Origin: Boswellia sacra
Taxonomy: Eukaryota > Streptophyta > Magnoliopsida > Sapindales > Burseraceae
Reading direction: 5' to 3'
Length of the DNA stretch: 64,000 bases
Assembly: GCA_013180625.2 (NCBI GenBank)
Contig: SNVD02010591.1
Coordinates: forward strand, 124,001 to 188,000
The notes beneath the pieces are model-generated. The model was not told the DNA's origin and ran no database searches. It worked only from the letters and a program-made list of their open reading frames with translations. Made by a program: the position numbers and the translations under genes. Shown in pieces: positions 41,240 through 53,683 of the stretch; the first letter of the stretch is position 1; each line of letters opens with the position of its first letter.

Positions 41240-42880
41240 AGGAGTGTGCAAAATAATCCAATCCGATCATGTTTGATGGGGTTATTGTCGGATTTAATTT
41301 TTGAAAAACCCGAAATCAAGTTGAAAATGTCGGGTTTTGATGGAATTGGGTTTTGATCGGATTGTTTTGTTATAACCCACTAAACCCGATCCGATTCGTA
41401 TCTGTTTTAAATATTCACTAATTCCGCATGTCATCATATGATTAGTTTCTAACAAAATAGAACCATGCACTTACCACACCAGATTAATGATATAAATTCA
41501 ATTCATTTGCTAACCCTAAACCTAATTGAAGTCCATTTCTGGCTCCTTTCCTCCGCAACCTCCAGACCGCTCCATAACCCCACTCCACCGTTTTGAGTTG
41601 AAACACTCTCCTCTCCAGACTCCAGCTCTCTTATTCGGCCCTCGTCTACTCTACCGTCGCCAGGCTCTCCTTCACTCCACCATCATCGGCTCTCGCCTCC
41701 TCTTACCATCCTCTATCATGGTCACCTCCAACCTCCTCTGTCGCGGCTTGCCTCCACCGTCCTCTTTCACGCTCATTCCTCTTCACTTCATTGTTGCCCA
41801 ACATAAACTCATCATCATTGATATTCTTGAGCTTTTGAAGTTCTGGGTATGCTTTGATTCATTTCAATCTTGTGTAATCTGAAATAAGGAAATAAGAATT
41901 TTTTTTTTTCATCAGGGTATCTCTTTTCTGTAACTCACCTAGCAAGTTTTGCATTTTTATTTTCTTTCTTTCTTATTTTTCTTTAGATATATTGTTGTAG
42001 AAAAGACTGATTGAGTTGATTGGATTTGATTCCAATTAATTAAATGAAAAAAAAAGAATTGTTCATTTCAGTCTTTGTTTAATCTGATTTCCGAATGATC
42101 TCAAACATGTCTTCTCATTAATCTTGCTGTCACGTTATGTCCACTTTGTTTGTTATTTTTATTTGTTTTAAATGTTGTTTCTAATAGTAGGATTTTGTTA
42201 ATTTGACTATTGTTCACTCAAAGTTCAGCAGCTCTCTTGCCTTTAACTTGTAATTTGTTTGGTTTAATTTTATGCATGTAAAGTTTTATCATATAAATTT
42301 TCAGTTTGTTTGTGTAATGAATTAGGCTTTTGTTTAAGAATTGGGCTCAGATTTTTTCCTGTATTTTTCACATTTTTGCTTGTATTTTCCAAACTCTAAT
42401 ATGGATGAACACTTTAATTCACATGGCCATGCTGGAATGGAATGAATTTTGAGCAGCTTTAAAATGAACTGAAATTTGAAAGTTTGACGAGATGTTATTA
42501 TTATTATTTTTTTGCTTGCTTTAAACCACTCTTGAAAGGTTCGTCTCTGTCTTGCGTTGTACTCCATTTTTCCTTTCTTTTCCTTTTCCCCCTCTTTGCT
42601 CATCTTTTTCCTTCTGGGATGGTTGGTTTTGTTTTGATGTGGTTGTTTTTATTGTTGAGTTCTTTGTTTGGGGATTTGGATATACATGCCAGCATTTGAA
42701 GCTTTAACCAAGTCAAACCCGAACAATCCGACCCGATCTGAAGGGCGGGTTAGGCATCGGGTTTCTATATTTAAAAACCCAATCGTGGGTTGATTTTCAA
42801 CAACCCATTGAGACGTGGGGTTGAGTCGTATTCGACGAAATCTGATCTGACCCGCTCCAACCTGTGTGCAGCCTGCTAAA
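41240..42880. mobile_element. Possible non-autonomous hAT-like element
   Basis: The ends are built from CGGGTT/AACCCG motifs in inverted arrangement. The left end is TAGGAGTGTGCAAAATAATC with CCGATC and AACCCGAT blocks. The right end has CCCGACCCGATCTGAAGGGC and ends TGTGTGCAGCCTGCTA. Reverse-complementing the right end gives TAGCAGGCTGCACA, similar to the left end. The interior has no transposase. No 8-bp flanking duplication was found, so the call stays tentative. Confidence 0.3.
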
Positions 42881-45800
42881 ACAAAAGCAAAACTTTACAT
42901 CACTACCAAAGACTGGCTATGGAAACATGGGATGGAAGGGAGAGATATCTCTCCCATGGAACCAAAATTTTCCTGTACACAAAAACCCCAAATTAAATTA
43001 ATTAATCCTTATTTTCTAATAATTACCCAAATTTGAATATTAATTAAAATAAATAATTTATGATATTTATAAATATTCTTCATTGTTATTTTCTAGTAGT
43101 TTACAAAAATTTGAATATTAAATAAATTAAGTAATTTAGATTTGTTTATTTATTTATTTGTTAAGTACTTTAAATCAATATAATGACAAAATTTCAATTT
43201 ATTAATAAAACTTCTATACATTACACTATTAAACCGTGGCAATTCCCTTTCCTCACCGCCAGCACTTCCGTCTCCCCCATCACTCACCGCCACCGTCATC
43301 TCCTCCACCAATTATGGCTCTCCCCCAATACATAACTAAATTAATTCTATAATTAATAGTATATGCATTTGATGTATATATATGTGTTTAATTAATAATT
43401 TATTAATTAAAGCGTAAAAACTTATTATCAATTCTTCATACATGACTAGTACAATATGATATGTATCTATGTTTAGATATTGAATAACAACTATGACAAA
43501 AGTTGTTATAATTTGTCTTTGTTTTTAAAACTAAAAATTGGGAAACAAATGTGGCTTCACGGAATTCCGATTATGAAGCTTTATGTTGTCCTCGTTCAAG
43601 CTGCATTGTCCCACTTCCTTTATATAATTATAAAGTAAACAAAATGATTAATTCTTCTCCCAGTTCCTTTATGTAATTATAAAATAAACAAAATGATTAA
43701 TTCTTCCCCCAATTCTTTTTTATAATTATAAAGTAAAAAAAATGATTAATTCTTCCAAATCAAGATGATAGGACATTAAATTAATCATTAAAATACTAAT
43801 CAATGATATTAATTTCTTATGTAAATGATTAATTTTCTCCACAAATTAATTATAATAATAGTCCATTACAATTTAATTATTAAAAATATTTACAAATATA
43901 GGGGTTATAAACTAATTCTTTCCTCTGTAAGATCATAAAATATTGAATTAATCAAAAAATTAATCTCATTACATTTATGGTGCACTCAAATAATTAATTT
44001 TATTAAATATTTAATTTTTCCATTTAGAAATTGTATAAATTAACACCAGCTATTTACTTTACATTAACGAGTGCAGTATATATATTTTACTAGTTAATGT
44101 AATTCATAATTTATATTTTAGAATAAGTAGAATCTTTGTCAGACATGTGTACTATATAATTAGTAATTTAGTACAAAATTTTCATATCTTAGAAAGGATT
44201 AGGTTGTTAAACCACCTCTTTTAGGAAGGAATTGACTTAACTATATTTTTGACATTTATGTACCATATTAGAGGAAGTCAACTTCAGCCTTAATGCTAGT
44301 TGGTCATCAATTTGGCTATTTAGTCATCAATTGGGTTTTTTGATATCAATTTAGTATAATCTTATTCAATCATCAATTGAAAATGGATTCAACATTTAAG
44401 TAATTTCATAGTCATCCTAAATTGGAAATAATTAATTTCTAATGTGTGTTTATTACAATCTTATTTTCTAATCAATTTGATTATTTATTAATTAATGTAA
44501 TGTAATATAAACTTACTATGGAAAGAGTGTTGATTAATTGGTGTCAAAATTCCTATTGCAATAAAATTATTAGCCCAACCATTTGATATTCTTTTATTAA
44601 ATAAAGACAAATTTATGCCTTTATACTTTTTCAGTGACAATTAGTTTACTATTCAACTCTTTTAAAATATGCAAATATATATATATAACTATTTTGTTTT
44701 ATTTAATTTAATTTTGTAAATAAACTAAATTATAATATGCAAATAATTAAATAATTTTAACTAGACAAAGTCAAATTAATGGCAAATAAATTTATTTTTC
44801 TAAAAATAAACAAGTAGTTAGGCCAACAATATTAGTGCTATGTGAAATTTTCATTTCATTTCCAAAATTCCTAAAGCCCCAAAATCACCAACCCCAGCTG
44901 CATAAGCCCTCACACCCAAATCTCATCGATTTCTCTTTTCACTCCCTCACTCACCCAAGTATCAACCTTTATCTCATTGATTTCACATGCGCTCGTGGCT
45001 CGCCGCCACTCCACGTGTCCATCATCTCTGTCGTGCTCGCAGTTCAACTCCACTCTATCGTCTCTCATGCTTGCGACTGATGATCATTAAGTCATGAAAC
45101 TTTACAATAGTAAACTAGATAGGTCAAATAACAAAATTTGTCAAATTTCATAATATTTTGATAATTCTAAGTATATAAAAAAAAATTTGTAACTCTAACA
45201 TCCTACTAAAAATGGTACACTCTAGGGTTCCAAAATCATCTTTGAAAATCCATATAAAATATAATATAAAAGCTTTTTCGATCAAATGCATTTTAACAAA
45301 ATCACTATTTTAACATATTAAAAGATCAAATCAAAATCCAAAGTAATATTACAGATATGATTTTTGAACTATTTTGCTATGAGAAAATTGGCTTTATAAA
45401 AACTTAATTTCTAACTATGCCGACTATATATCTTTGTTTCTTTTATCGATAACCAAAAAGTCACGATAGTTTACCTCTAATCTCTTGCGATCTCTCAAAA
45501 GAATGGTATCACACAAAATATAATGTATAAAACCCTAGTAACTATTTATAAAGGTTCCCAAATATAATCATACTATGGCTAGGATTGTAACACAATCTTT
45601 TTTCCTATTTGAATTAGGTATCGCTTAAATATCAATCCTAATCCAAAAAGGAGATTATAAACCTACAGAAGTGCCAAAACACCTTTTCCCAATTGAACTA
45701 ATATTCTTAATGTTTCAAATTTTGGGGCATTACAATCAACCTGTCAAGTATAATATTATATCATAAATGTCACGTAAAACCTGACAAGTATCTAATGCAT

Positions 45801-47508
45801 GTGACCTCAATTTGTAAATCAATGATAGAGATAATCCCATATATAAATACACTAGTTCAAATAAGAAAAAACCAAAGTCTAATAATTAAAATTTTCTTTT
45901 TCTCTCTAAAAAGATATATAAATTGCAGCCCAATATATGTATCTGTATATATCCAGTGCAGTAACGTTTCCAGTGTATTTGCATTTGAATGTAAATTACA
46001 ATTATATAATTAAAGGCTTGATTACCACAGACATGATCCATGCATTGCTATTACAGTAAACACAATAACAAAACTGCCATAAACCTTAAAAAAAAAAAAA
46101 AGAATACCCAATTTAATTTCTCCAAAATCTGAATTCACATTAAACAAGAACAATATTACAAGATAAGATCTAGATTTTGAAAGTCAATTCCAGAAAAACA
46201 AGATCTTACGCAAGATAAATAAAAAGCTGAACCTCTCACTAGTGCAGAAGCTGAATTGATTGAGCAAAAATATCGATGGTAACTCTCAATATCTAGAAGT
46301 AAGACAAGCCAAATAATCAGTATACAAATAATAGAACAAAGTTTAAGAAAGTAACAAAGTTGATGAACAAACCAAAAGAAATTCATGAACATCCTTTTTT
46401 TTCCATTATTCAGAACCAAAACACAAGGGCAAAACTATTACTTAAATACTCTCAACAAGGGCAAAACAAAAATAAAGATGTTGTATGCTAGGAAAATTCC
46501 ACTGCAGGCTCTTCAAATTTCCCAGGACAGATTATCAAACAGACTTGGACTTTACAAGTTGAAGGCCGACAAAAATCTAACACAAAGTAATTGGGGAAAC
46601 AAACATCTTATGACATATCTGCTTTTCCAAAATATGGAGGGCTTTAGAATAACTTGGAAAGGTTATTTGGTAACCTTCATGCAGACACAGAATAGGAAAT
46701 ATGAAGGGTCAGTAAACAACTCAATTAAACCTTAAAAGCAAAAAAAAAAAAAAAAATGCTGTCTCCCTTTCTTGATAAGCCATCACAAGGAGCATATATA
46801 TATATGTTTCTGCAAAACAGATAAAATAGGGTCAATTCCAATACAATTAATCAATTTCTCAGACAAATATCAGCAGATTGAAATTAAGGAAACTAAACTT
46901 CAAATTTCAAAGATGCCAATTCAACAAAAACAGTACACGGATCAGTGCAATTAATTGGCACAAATAAAGCTGAAATAGTAAAGAAGTGATACAAAAAGAG
47001 GTAGTCAATGCACCAAATCAACAATAACCACATAAATATTACAGAGGTATCCCATTGAAAATTTGACTTGACTGCCCAGTTTCAGGTTGATTTTTCAGCT
47101 ATTTCAAAAAGATACTAATGCATTAACTAACTGTCATTCACATCGTAGGTGAAAAGCTTGCAATTGATTTGGAAAATGGTTGATGAGATGACAAAAGAAT
47201 GATCAATCATCTATGACTATGAGAATGAACAACCAATACATGCTTAAAAACATCATTAAACCTGCATGAAGTCACCTTCTAACCCAAATAGCCACCACCA
47301 TTCTTTAATTTGAATTCAAAAGATCTTTCATCTTGTAACTTAAATATATTTCAAATAGAGGATAGAAGGCAAAAGAGTTGAACAAGCAGTCTCCCAATCA
47401 ACAGAACAACCTGAAAAACAATTAACAAACTTAAAAAGGAAAAAAATAGTTAACTCACGAACCAACAGCATTCCACTAGAACAGATAAAGGAAATCATAT
47501 GACTCTAA
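42881..47508. other. Intergenic, AT-rich, no supported gene
   Basis: Long stretch of low-complexity AT-rich DNA with A/T runs. Open frames at 44835-45080, 45795-46013, 46156-46419, 46385-46735 and 46772-46954 have no family motifs or coding texture. A short Ser/Pro-rich patch (43240-43320) is not part of a convincing frame. Confidence 0.5.
43610..43757. repeat. ~50-bp tandem repeat (3 copies)
   Basis: Three near-copies containing TTCCTTTATATAATTATAAA and GTAAACAAAATGATTAATTC start near 43610, 43659 and 43709. Confidence 0.8.
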
Positions 47509-48064
47509 TGTGACGGATCACTTCCGCTGCACACAACAACAATTTTTCAATAAATGGGCCACCATATATGGAGCAAGTATGCAGCCCAAAAGACTAGTCT
47601 ATTAGGTGGAGGAACTCCTTCCATATATAAGCCCCATGACCTTCCCTTAACTATCAATGTGGGACTCCCAATGAGGATTATTCAAATGGGGGACTCTACA
47701 TCTACAACAATCCCTCTCCTCAGACAAGGGCCTGGCGGGTGGCGGCGCCATTCTTGTCTGAACCACCAACGATAATCCTCCACAAAGACAAGGCCCCTGC
47801 TCCTTGTCTGAACCAAATGAGTTCACACATTGCTGTCTTGGGTTGGCTATGATACCACTTGTTATGGATCGCTTCCGCCGCGTATAACAACAATTTTTTT
47901 TCAACAAATGGGCTACCATATATGGAGCAAGTATCCAGCCCAAAAGACTAGTCTATTAGGTGGAGGAACTCCTTCCATATATAAGCCCCATGACCTTTCC
48001 TTAACCAATCAATGTGGGACTCCCAATCAGGATTATCCAAATGGGGGACTCCACATCTACAACA
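47509..48064 (-). mobile_element. TRIM element 2 (556 bp)
   Basis: Two direct LTRs (47509-47709 and 47860-48064) of the same family as the TRIM at 18648, with the exact duplication TCTAA at 47504-47508 and 48065-48069. The centre is 150 bp. The minus-strand primer site is slightly degraded (TGGTATCATAGCC instead of TGGTATCAGAGCC). Minus orientation; noncoding. Confidence 0.92.
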
Positions 48065-48069
48065 TCTAA

Positions 48070-51000
48070 TTATCCACACCGAAACTCAATATTTATCCAC
48101 AACAAACCACTGCCACCTCCCAAGATAAATCCAACAAACCGTTCTATTCTTCTCCAACAGGTTAATCCTAAAGATTTCCACCAAAATAAGCAAACCTTTA
48201 ACCTCCTCCAAAATTAGCTATATTCATTACTATTATATGTCCAATTAATAAAGTACTTACACATCTTAATTTTTGTCTTAATTAACTTGATCATGATCAT
48301 AATTGAATTATAAATGAACAAGTGAATAATAATAAAAAAATATATTTATTAATGAATATTACCTAAAGTTATGATTCATGAATTAGGGCTTAAATATCAT
48401 GCTGTCACTCTAATTAAAGTATGGAGGATTTTAAAAAATGAGACGCAAAACACCGCCATTAAATTTCAAAATGAAGATAAAATAAAATGAAGACTAAAGA
48501 AATTATTATTCTGGCACTCTAATGTAATTGTTAAACAGTTAAAAAGTAGAGAAGGTAGTAACAGTAAATAAAACACACAAGCTTAAAGGTGGAGACCAGT
48601 GCCCCAACTCTTCTTCTGAAAGATTGAACTTAAAATTACAAAAACTAAATGCATATTCTTCAGACTTCACTGCTTTTCCACGTGTTAAGGGCTTAAGTTA
48701 AAACAGCTCCCCTGCTGGCATGTATTAGTCAAATGGGCTCTAGTTAAGTCCACACTAAGAACATCAAAGTTTATTGGACCTCGAGCTTGTTAAGTGGAAT
48801 CTCAAAAGACAAACCAGCCCAAGCCCAGGACATTTAAATTGACTGCACTCAACCAACTAAATGGTGTGAGCTTTAGGCCATTTACTTAATATTTGCTTCT
48901 TAAATTTGACACTAATAACGTTACACATACAATCTGGTAAAATATCATAAAATATAATAATAAACGAAAATGTTATACTAAATAATGTAATAATTATTGA
49001 GACAATAAAATTATGCTAGATTTCAGAGTACTTTGAAGAGTTCCAGTTAGTAATGTCAATTGATGGGCAAATTTCAAGCTGGTTCCGATTCAGTACCAGC
49101 TAGATGCATGTGCTTGAAAAATGACCTATTTTAAGTGCCAAAAAAAAGGAGAAAAAATTCATCTTGTAAATAGAAAGTATCTAGTCTACGTTATTTGACC
49201 TCTTGATAATTTCAATGCGCAAACGATGAGTTAAACAATCTTGTCATTTTGCAAACAGAAGAAAAGTTGTCAAAAAATTTAATTTTCTTCGTATATTTTC
49301 TAGTCCAGAAAGAGATGTCAATATTATCTATAACAAAAAAGTATTGAATGAATTTGTATCTTAGCTATAATATCTCCTCTGTTGTACTAATGATCCCTAG
49401 CAACTCTATCTTTTCGTTGTGATTCTACCTCCCTCAGTTGATTGGAAAGCTTTTTAAGCACATATCAAGTATGCTATAGCACAAATCAGAAGGCTGAAGA
49501 CAGGAAAAATCGGCAAAAGATCGGAAATGCAAGAAATCAAATTAGATTCTTTGGTTTCACTCATCTATACCAGAAGAAAACAAAACTTTTTACCATGATA
49601 ATTCTAATTAAGAGGCTATTTCCAAGATCAAGAAGACCATTTCCAAGTTCTCAAAATGTTGGAATAGCTTTAATGGAAACACCTCAACAGAGCAGCAACA
49701 AGTTCCAGTCTAGCAAAATTATTTTTATGGAAGAAATTTTGAATAAATAAATTATGTGTTATAACATAATAAGTAGATAAATATACCCCATGACTTCACA
49801 TCTTTGCCAAAAAAAAAAAAAAAAAATTAACTGGGCATTAATATCATGATTGGAAAAAATATTTGACTTCTAATGGCAAAAAGAACCTCAACAACACCCA
49901 TGAAAAAAAAAATAATAATTCAAAAACCAAAAGCACCAAACAAATCACCTCACAACAAACGAAAAACTCACTTTTAAAATTCATGAAGGGATTAAAGAAA
50001 GCTCTTGATAAAGAGAACCTGTGACAATGCAGATGGTCCCTAGTGGTGTCAATCGCAAGAGTGGTAATTTTATTCTCAAGCCGGCCGTGTAAAGTCGAAT
50101 TTCTATTTTAACGGGAATGTTATATAAGACGTCAAAATGTTGTGTTTGGCTGCGTTAGGGCAAAACCCACCTCAACCCAACGTGGTTATACCCCCAACCC
50201 AATCCAACATGTTAAATTACTATAATTTTTATTTTTGAAATTTATTTTTTAGATTTTAAGCCTATTTCAGTGCATGGAAGGGAGTTTTTTACAATCAGAC
50301 TCAAGTTTTTACAATTAGACTCAAACTACCATTGGTCACAGTCAATTGAACAGTTGGTTATTTTAATTAGTTTAAGTTTCAAGTTTGATTTTACAAAAGC
50401 AGTCAAGTACTTTTTTTTTTTGCAAGATTAATTAATTTGATTTTTGATCTTATTATATCATTGAAATAAATTTAAAAAAAGGCTCAGTCAAATGTCAATC
50501 TTCTTATATAAAAAAAGACTCTAAATCAAATTGCAAAGAAAAAAAAAAAAACAAGACCTGTGGAAGAAATTTTCAGTTACGCCATGTCTAGTCTTACTAT
50601 ATGTGTCCATGTTAAAATTTAATTACAGGCTAGTTTGCAACCTAGTTGAATAATATAACATTCAAATAAGTTTAATACAATCAAGTTAATTACGCAATAG
50701 ATATTTATTTTAATAGGAAAACTTAATTTATGAGAATTTTTATTTAGTTACGGTTTTAGAACATTATCCAAGTTGGGATATTTCTTATTAGAGTAGAACT
50801 TTCCTATCTGATTTCTAATAAAGAATTTTGTTGGTCCTATCTCATAGATATCAATCACTCTATATCTGAAAAGCCCCCTACTTGTTAAAAGTTTAAATAA
50901 AGCTTAAGAGTTTAGGAAATAAAGTCCATGTTAAAATAGGATTGGAGTTTATATTCCTAATTAAATTAGAAGTCTTGTGAATAGTAAGATTTATATTCGT

Positions 51001-51251
51001 AATTAATTTTGGATTATGATTAATTGTTTGGCTTGTTTTGGAAGCATTAATATTCATGGTTTGATTAGGAGTAGAACTGAGTTTATTATATAAGTCTTTG
51101 TGAGTAAAAACAAAAGAAAATAAAGAGTTAAAAAGAGTACAAGAGTCTATATTTTCTTCTTCAAGTTATAATATTCGTGTGCTGGTTGAGTTATTTTATC
51201 TTAGTAATTGTCTAACAAAGTGCTAACAGCTTTATACACTCTGTAGCATCC
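48070..51251. other. Intergenic upstream of F-box gene 2
   Basis: AT-rich with no supported gene. An open frame at 49442-49750 has no recognisable content. 50780-51240 has LTR-like or leader-like texture (CTAATTAAATTAGAAGTCTT, TAATATTCGTGTGCTGGTTG) and includes the promoter and 5' untranslated region of the F-box gene. Poly(A)/poly(T) runs occur at 49808-49827 and 50411-50420. Confidence 0.45.
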
Positions 51252-52361
51252 ATGGCAAGTAGGAGTTTCATTCCATCTGTTGTGACTATCGAGATACTTT
51301 TAAAATTGCCTGTCAAGTCTCTATGCCGTTTCAGGTGTGTATCCAAGTCGTTTCGGAATTTATTAACTGACCCTCATTTTGTTAAGATGCATCTCATGCA
51401 ACTTCAACGAAGAAGACTTATTCTTTCTTCTGATTCCACTCTTTACTCTATAGACACCGAAATACTATATGATGATAATAAAACTGCTGCAGTGAAGCTT
51501 GAATGTGCTCCTGTTGAAAACCCGTTTATCTTGAAGGATTCTTGTAATGGTTTGTTGTTGTTTCAAATTGAAGGTTGTGAAGAAACTAAGTTTCTAGTAC
51601 ACAATCCTAGCACTAAAGAGTCCAGGAAAATAGAGTCCACGAAAATGCAAGACGTGGGACGCACGCTTTCTATTTATCATCGGGGCTTTGGTTATGCCAA
51701 GTGTAGTGATGATTACAAGTTTGTGGAAGTTCTTTTTTCTCCTACTTCTGAAGCGGGGGTTTTCTCTTCTGAAGTGGGTGTTTTCTCTTTGAGAACAAAC
51801 TTATGGAGAAGTGCCCAAAACGATTTTTTTCCTATTGACGTTAAACATCACCCATATTGGGGTGTCTTTCTCAATGGAGCAATTCATTGGCCCTTTAGGC
51901 AAGGGATTGGTGCATTTGATTTAGATGAAGAGAAGTGGAAAATGATGCCCTATCCAGTTGCACTTGAGAATTCTTATTCTTTTTTCAACACGCTTGGAGT
52001 TGCTGGGAACTGTCTTTGTGTGTTATGTTGCACAAAGGTCCATGAGGGAAAATTTGACTTTTTTATTATGAAGGAATATGGGGTGAAACAATCTTGGTAT
52101 AGAATTTACATAGACTTAGCGGAACCATACATACTACTCCGACCATTATCTTTCTGGAAAAACGACCGTGGAATAATATTTTTTGGTGCAAATCCAGGGT
52201 TTTTCAACTTTTCAGAATCTTATTTTTCATTAGTTGGTTATCAAGAAGACGGAAGAGTATTTAAGGAAATAAAAATTGTTGATGATATCAAAGTAGACGA
52301 CATTACAAATATAGTGGTCTATGTGGAGAGTATGGTCTCACCTATTTATAAAAATCACTAG
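51252..52361 (+). CDS. F-box protein with F-box-associated (FBA) domain, copy 2
   Basis: Single-exon frame of 369 codons from the ATG at 51252 (CATCCATGGCAAG context, favourable for a plant start) to TAG at 52359-52361. F-box at residues ~8-50: PSVVTIEILLKLPVKSLCRF, RCVSKSFRNLLTDPHFVKMH. The FBA region has VHNPSTKESRKIES, GFGYAKCSDDYKFVEV, GVFLNGAIHWPF, IGAFDLDEEKWKMMPY and KEYGVKQSWYRIYIDLAEP. The landmarks match the gene at 39397 almost motif for motif, including identical KEYGVKQSW, so the two are tandem-type paralogues. A small internal duplication (EAGVFSSEVGVFS) sits before the VFSLRTNLW motif. Expected role: substrate adaptor of an SCF ubiquitin ligase. Substrate unknown. Confidence 0.9.
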   Translation: MASRSFIPSVVTIEILLKLPVKSLCRFRCVSKSFRNLLTDPHFVKMHLMQLQRRRLILSSDSTLYSIDTEILYDDNKTAAVKLECAPVENPFILKDSCNGLLLFQIEGCEETKFLVHNPSTKESRKIESTKMQDVGRTLSIYHRGFGYAKCSDDYKFVEVLFSPTSEAGVFSSEVGVFSLRTNLWRSAQNDFFPIDVKHHPYWGVFLNGAIHWPFRQGIGAFDLDEEKWKMMPYPVALENSYSFFNTLGVAGNCLCVLCCTKVHEGKFDFFIMKEYGVKQSWYRIYIDLAEPYILLRPLSFWKNDRGIIFFGANPGFFNFSESYFSLVGYQEDGRVFKEIKIVDDIKVDDITNIVVYVESMVSPIYKNH

Positions 52362-53063
52362 GCATTTTGAGGTATACAATTCTATTCCCTGCTAGTAATA
52401 TAGATACCTTAGAAGTGTATTTTTGAACTATTCTTTTCAAAGTATTTATCAACAACTCTCTTTCTAAGCTTTTTTATCTTTTAATTTTCAATCGGTTAGA
52501 TTCTTGTGAATTAAATTTTTTGTTAAGTTTTTGAGATGAATTGATCCTTGCTCATACATTTATTATAATCTTAATATTATTATTATGGAGTTGGGATTTT
52601 AAATGATTACCTTCTAACTTTCTTTTCACCACTATTAGTTACATTGCACTGGTAAAAGACTATAATAGTTAACATTTTACTTGTGTATAATGTTATAATG
52701 CTGATTTCTACATATGTTGAATTCAATTCGATCGAATGCGTCACTTCTCCGAGAAAACTACAACCTGTAAATGGGTCGGCCCTTCCCAGGCCTATCTGTT
52801 TCAATGTTAAAAAGTTTAGAATAATTCTGATTGCTGATTAAAAACATATTTTATAAATAAATAATAAAAAAGATACATTTTGATATAAAGTATAAGAGCA
52901 ACCATTAGTCAAAGAGTTTAAGATAGCGATATAAAGATCCAAAATAATAACTACCATTAAGAGACCTTAGAATTCTAATTGATATATTTGCCATTTTTTA
53001 TTATAAAATTGTGAAAAAAAATCAGAATTAGCATTTGAGTTAATTTGATTTGGATGTAGATAC
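52362..53063. other. 3' flank of F-box gene 2
   Basis: AT-rich with no coding signal. It contains the probable 3' untranslated region and ends at the GATAC target site of the copia element. Confidence 0.45.
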
Positions 53064-53582
53064 TGTTATGCACAAGCGGAAGCGATAACCAACAGAACAA
53101 CCCAAATACACAACACAAACTATGCTAGATAATTGAATATAATAGCAACTAAAGAGGCAACCAATCAACCATAATGCAGAAATAGAAAACACACCAGGAT
53201 TTAACGAGGTTCGGTATTAGTACCTACGTCCTCGGACGCCGCTGAAGAAACTTTCCACTATCTTCAAAGAGAATTACAAACTTTTGGGTCACAATACAAA
53301 TACCACAACTATTGGGCCAAACTGTAATTACCCAAATAATTGGGCAATACTACAAATACCCAAAATAAAGGGAAAAAAGAAATATTACAAACTTTAAGGT
53401 CCTTGATGAAAGGCCCTTAAACTATGAGGTCTTATATGCGAGACCTTACAAAAATAGGGGGGTGAAGGATATTTCACTTGGGACACAAAATAATTTTCCA
53501 TATGGCTTATTTTATAAGAGCCATATGAAACCCATTTTTGGAGGCTCACCGATGTGGGATTTCATATGAGCCAAAAATAACA
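53064..53582 (-). repeat. 3' LTR of copia element (519 bp)
   Basis: Matches 57843-58400; its plus-strand end is GCCAAAAATAACA. Confidence 0.92.
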
Positions 53583-53683
53583 AATCTCCACCTTGGCGAA
53601 TATGCCGACCCACCACAAAACTCTTCTTTTTCCCATATTCTCTATCACAACTACAACGCCTCCAAATGCGCCCAATGGCACGG

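Noticed and set aside
44835..46954. Cluster of short open frames
   Set aside because: No codon texture, motifs or splice structure; treated as intergenic.
47554..48217. Open frames across TRIM 2
   Set aside because: They translate LTR sequence that is repeated within the TRIM; no family match.
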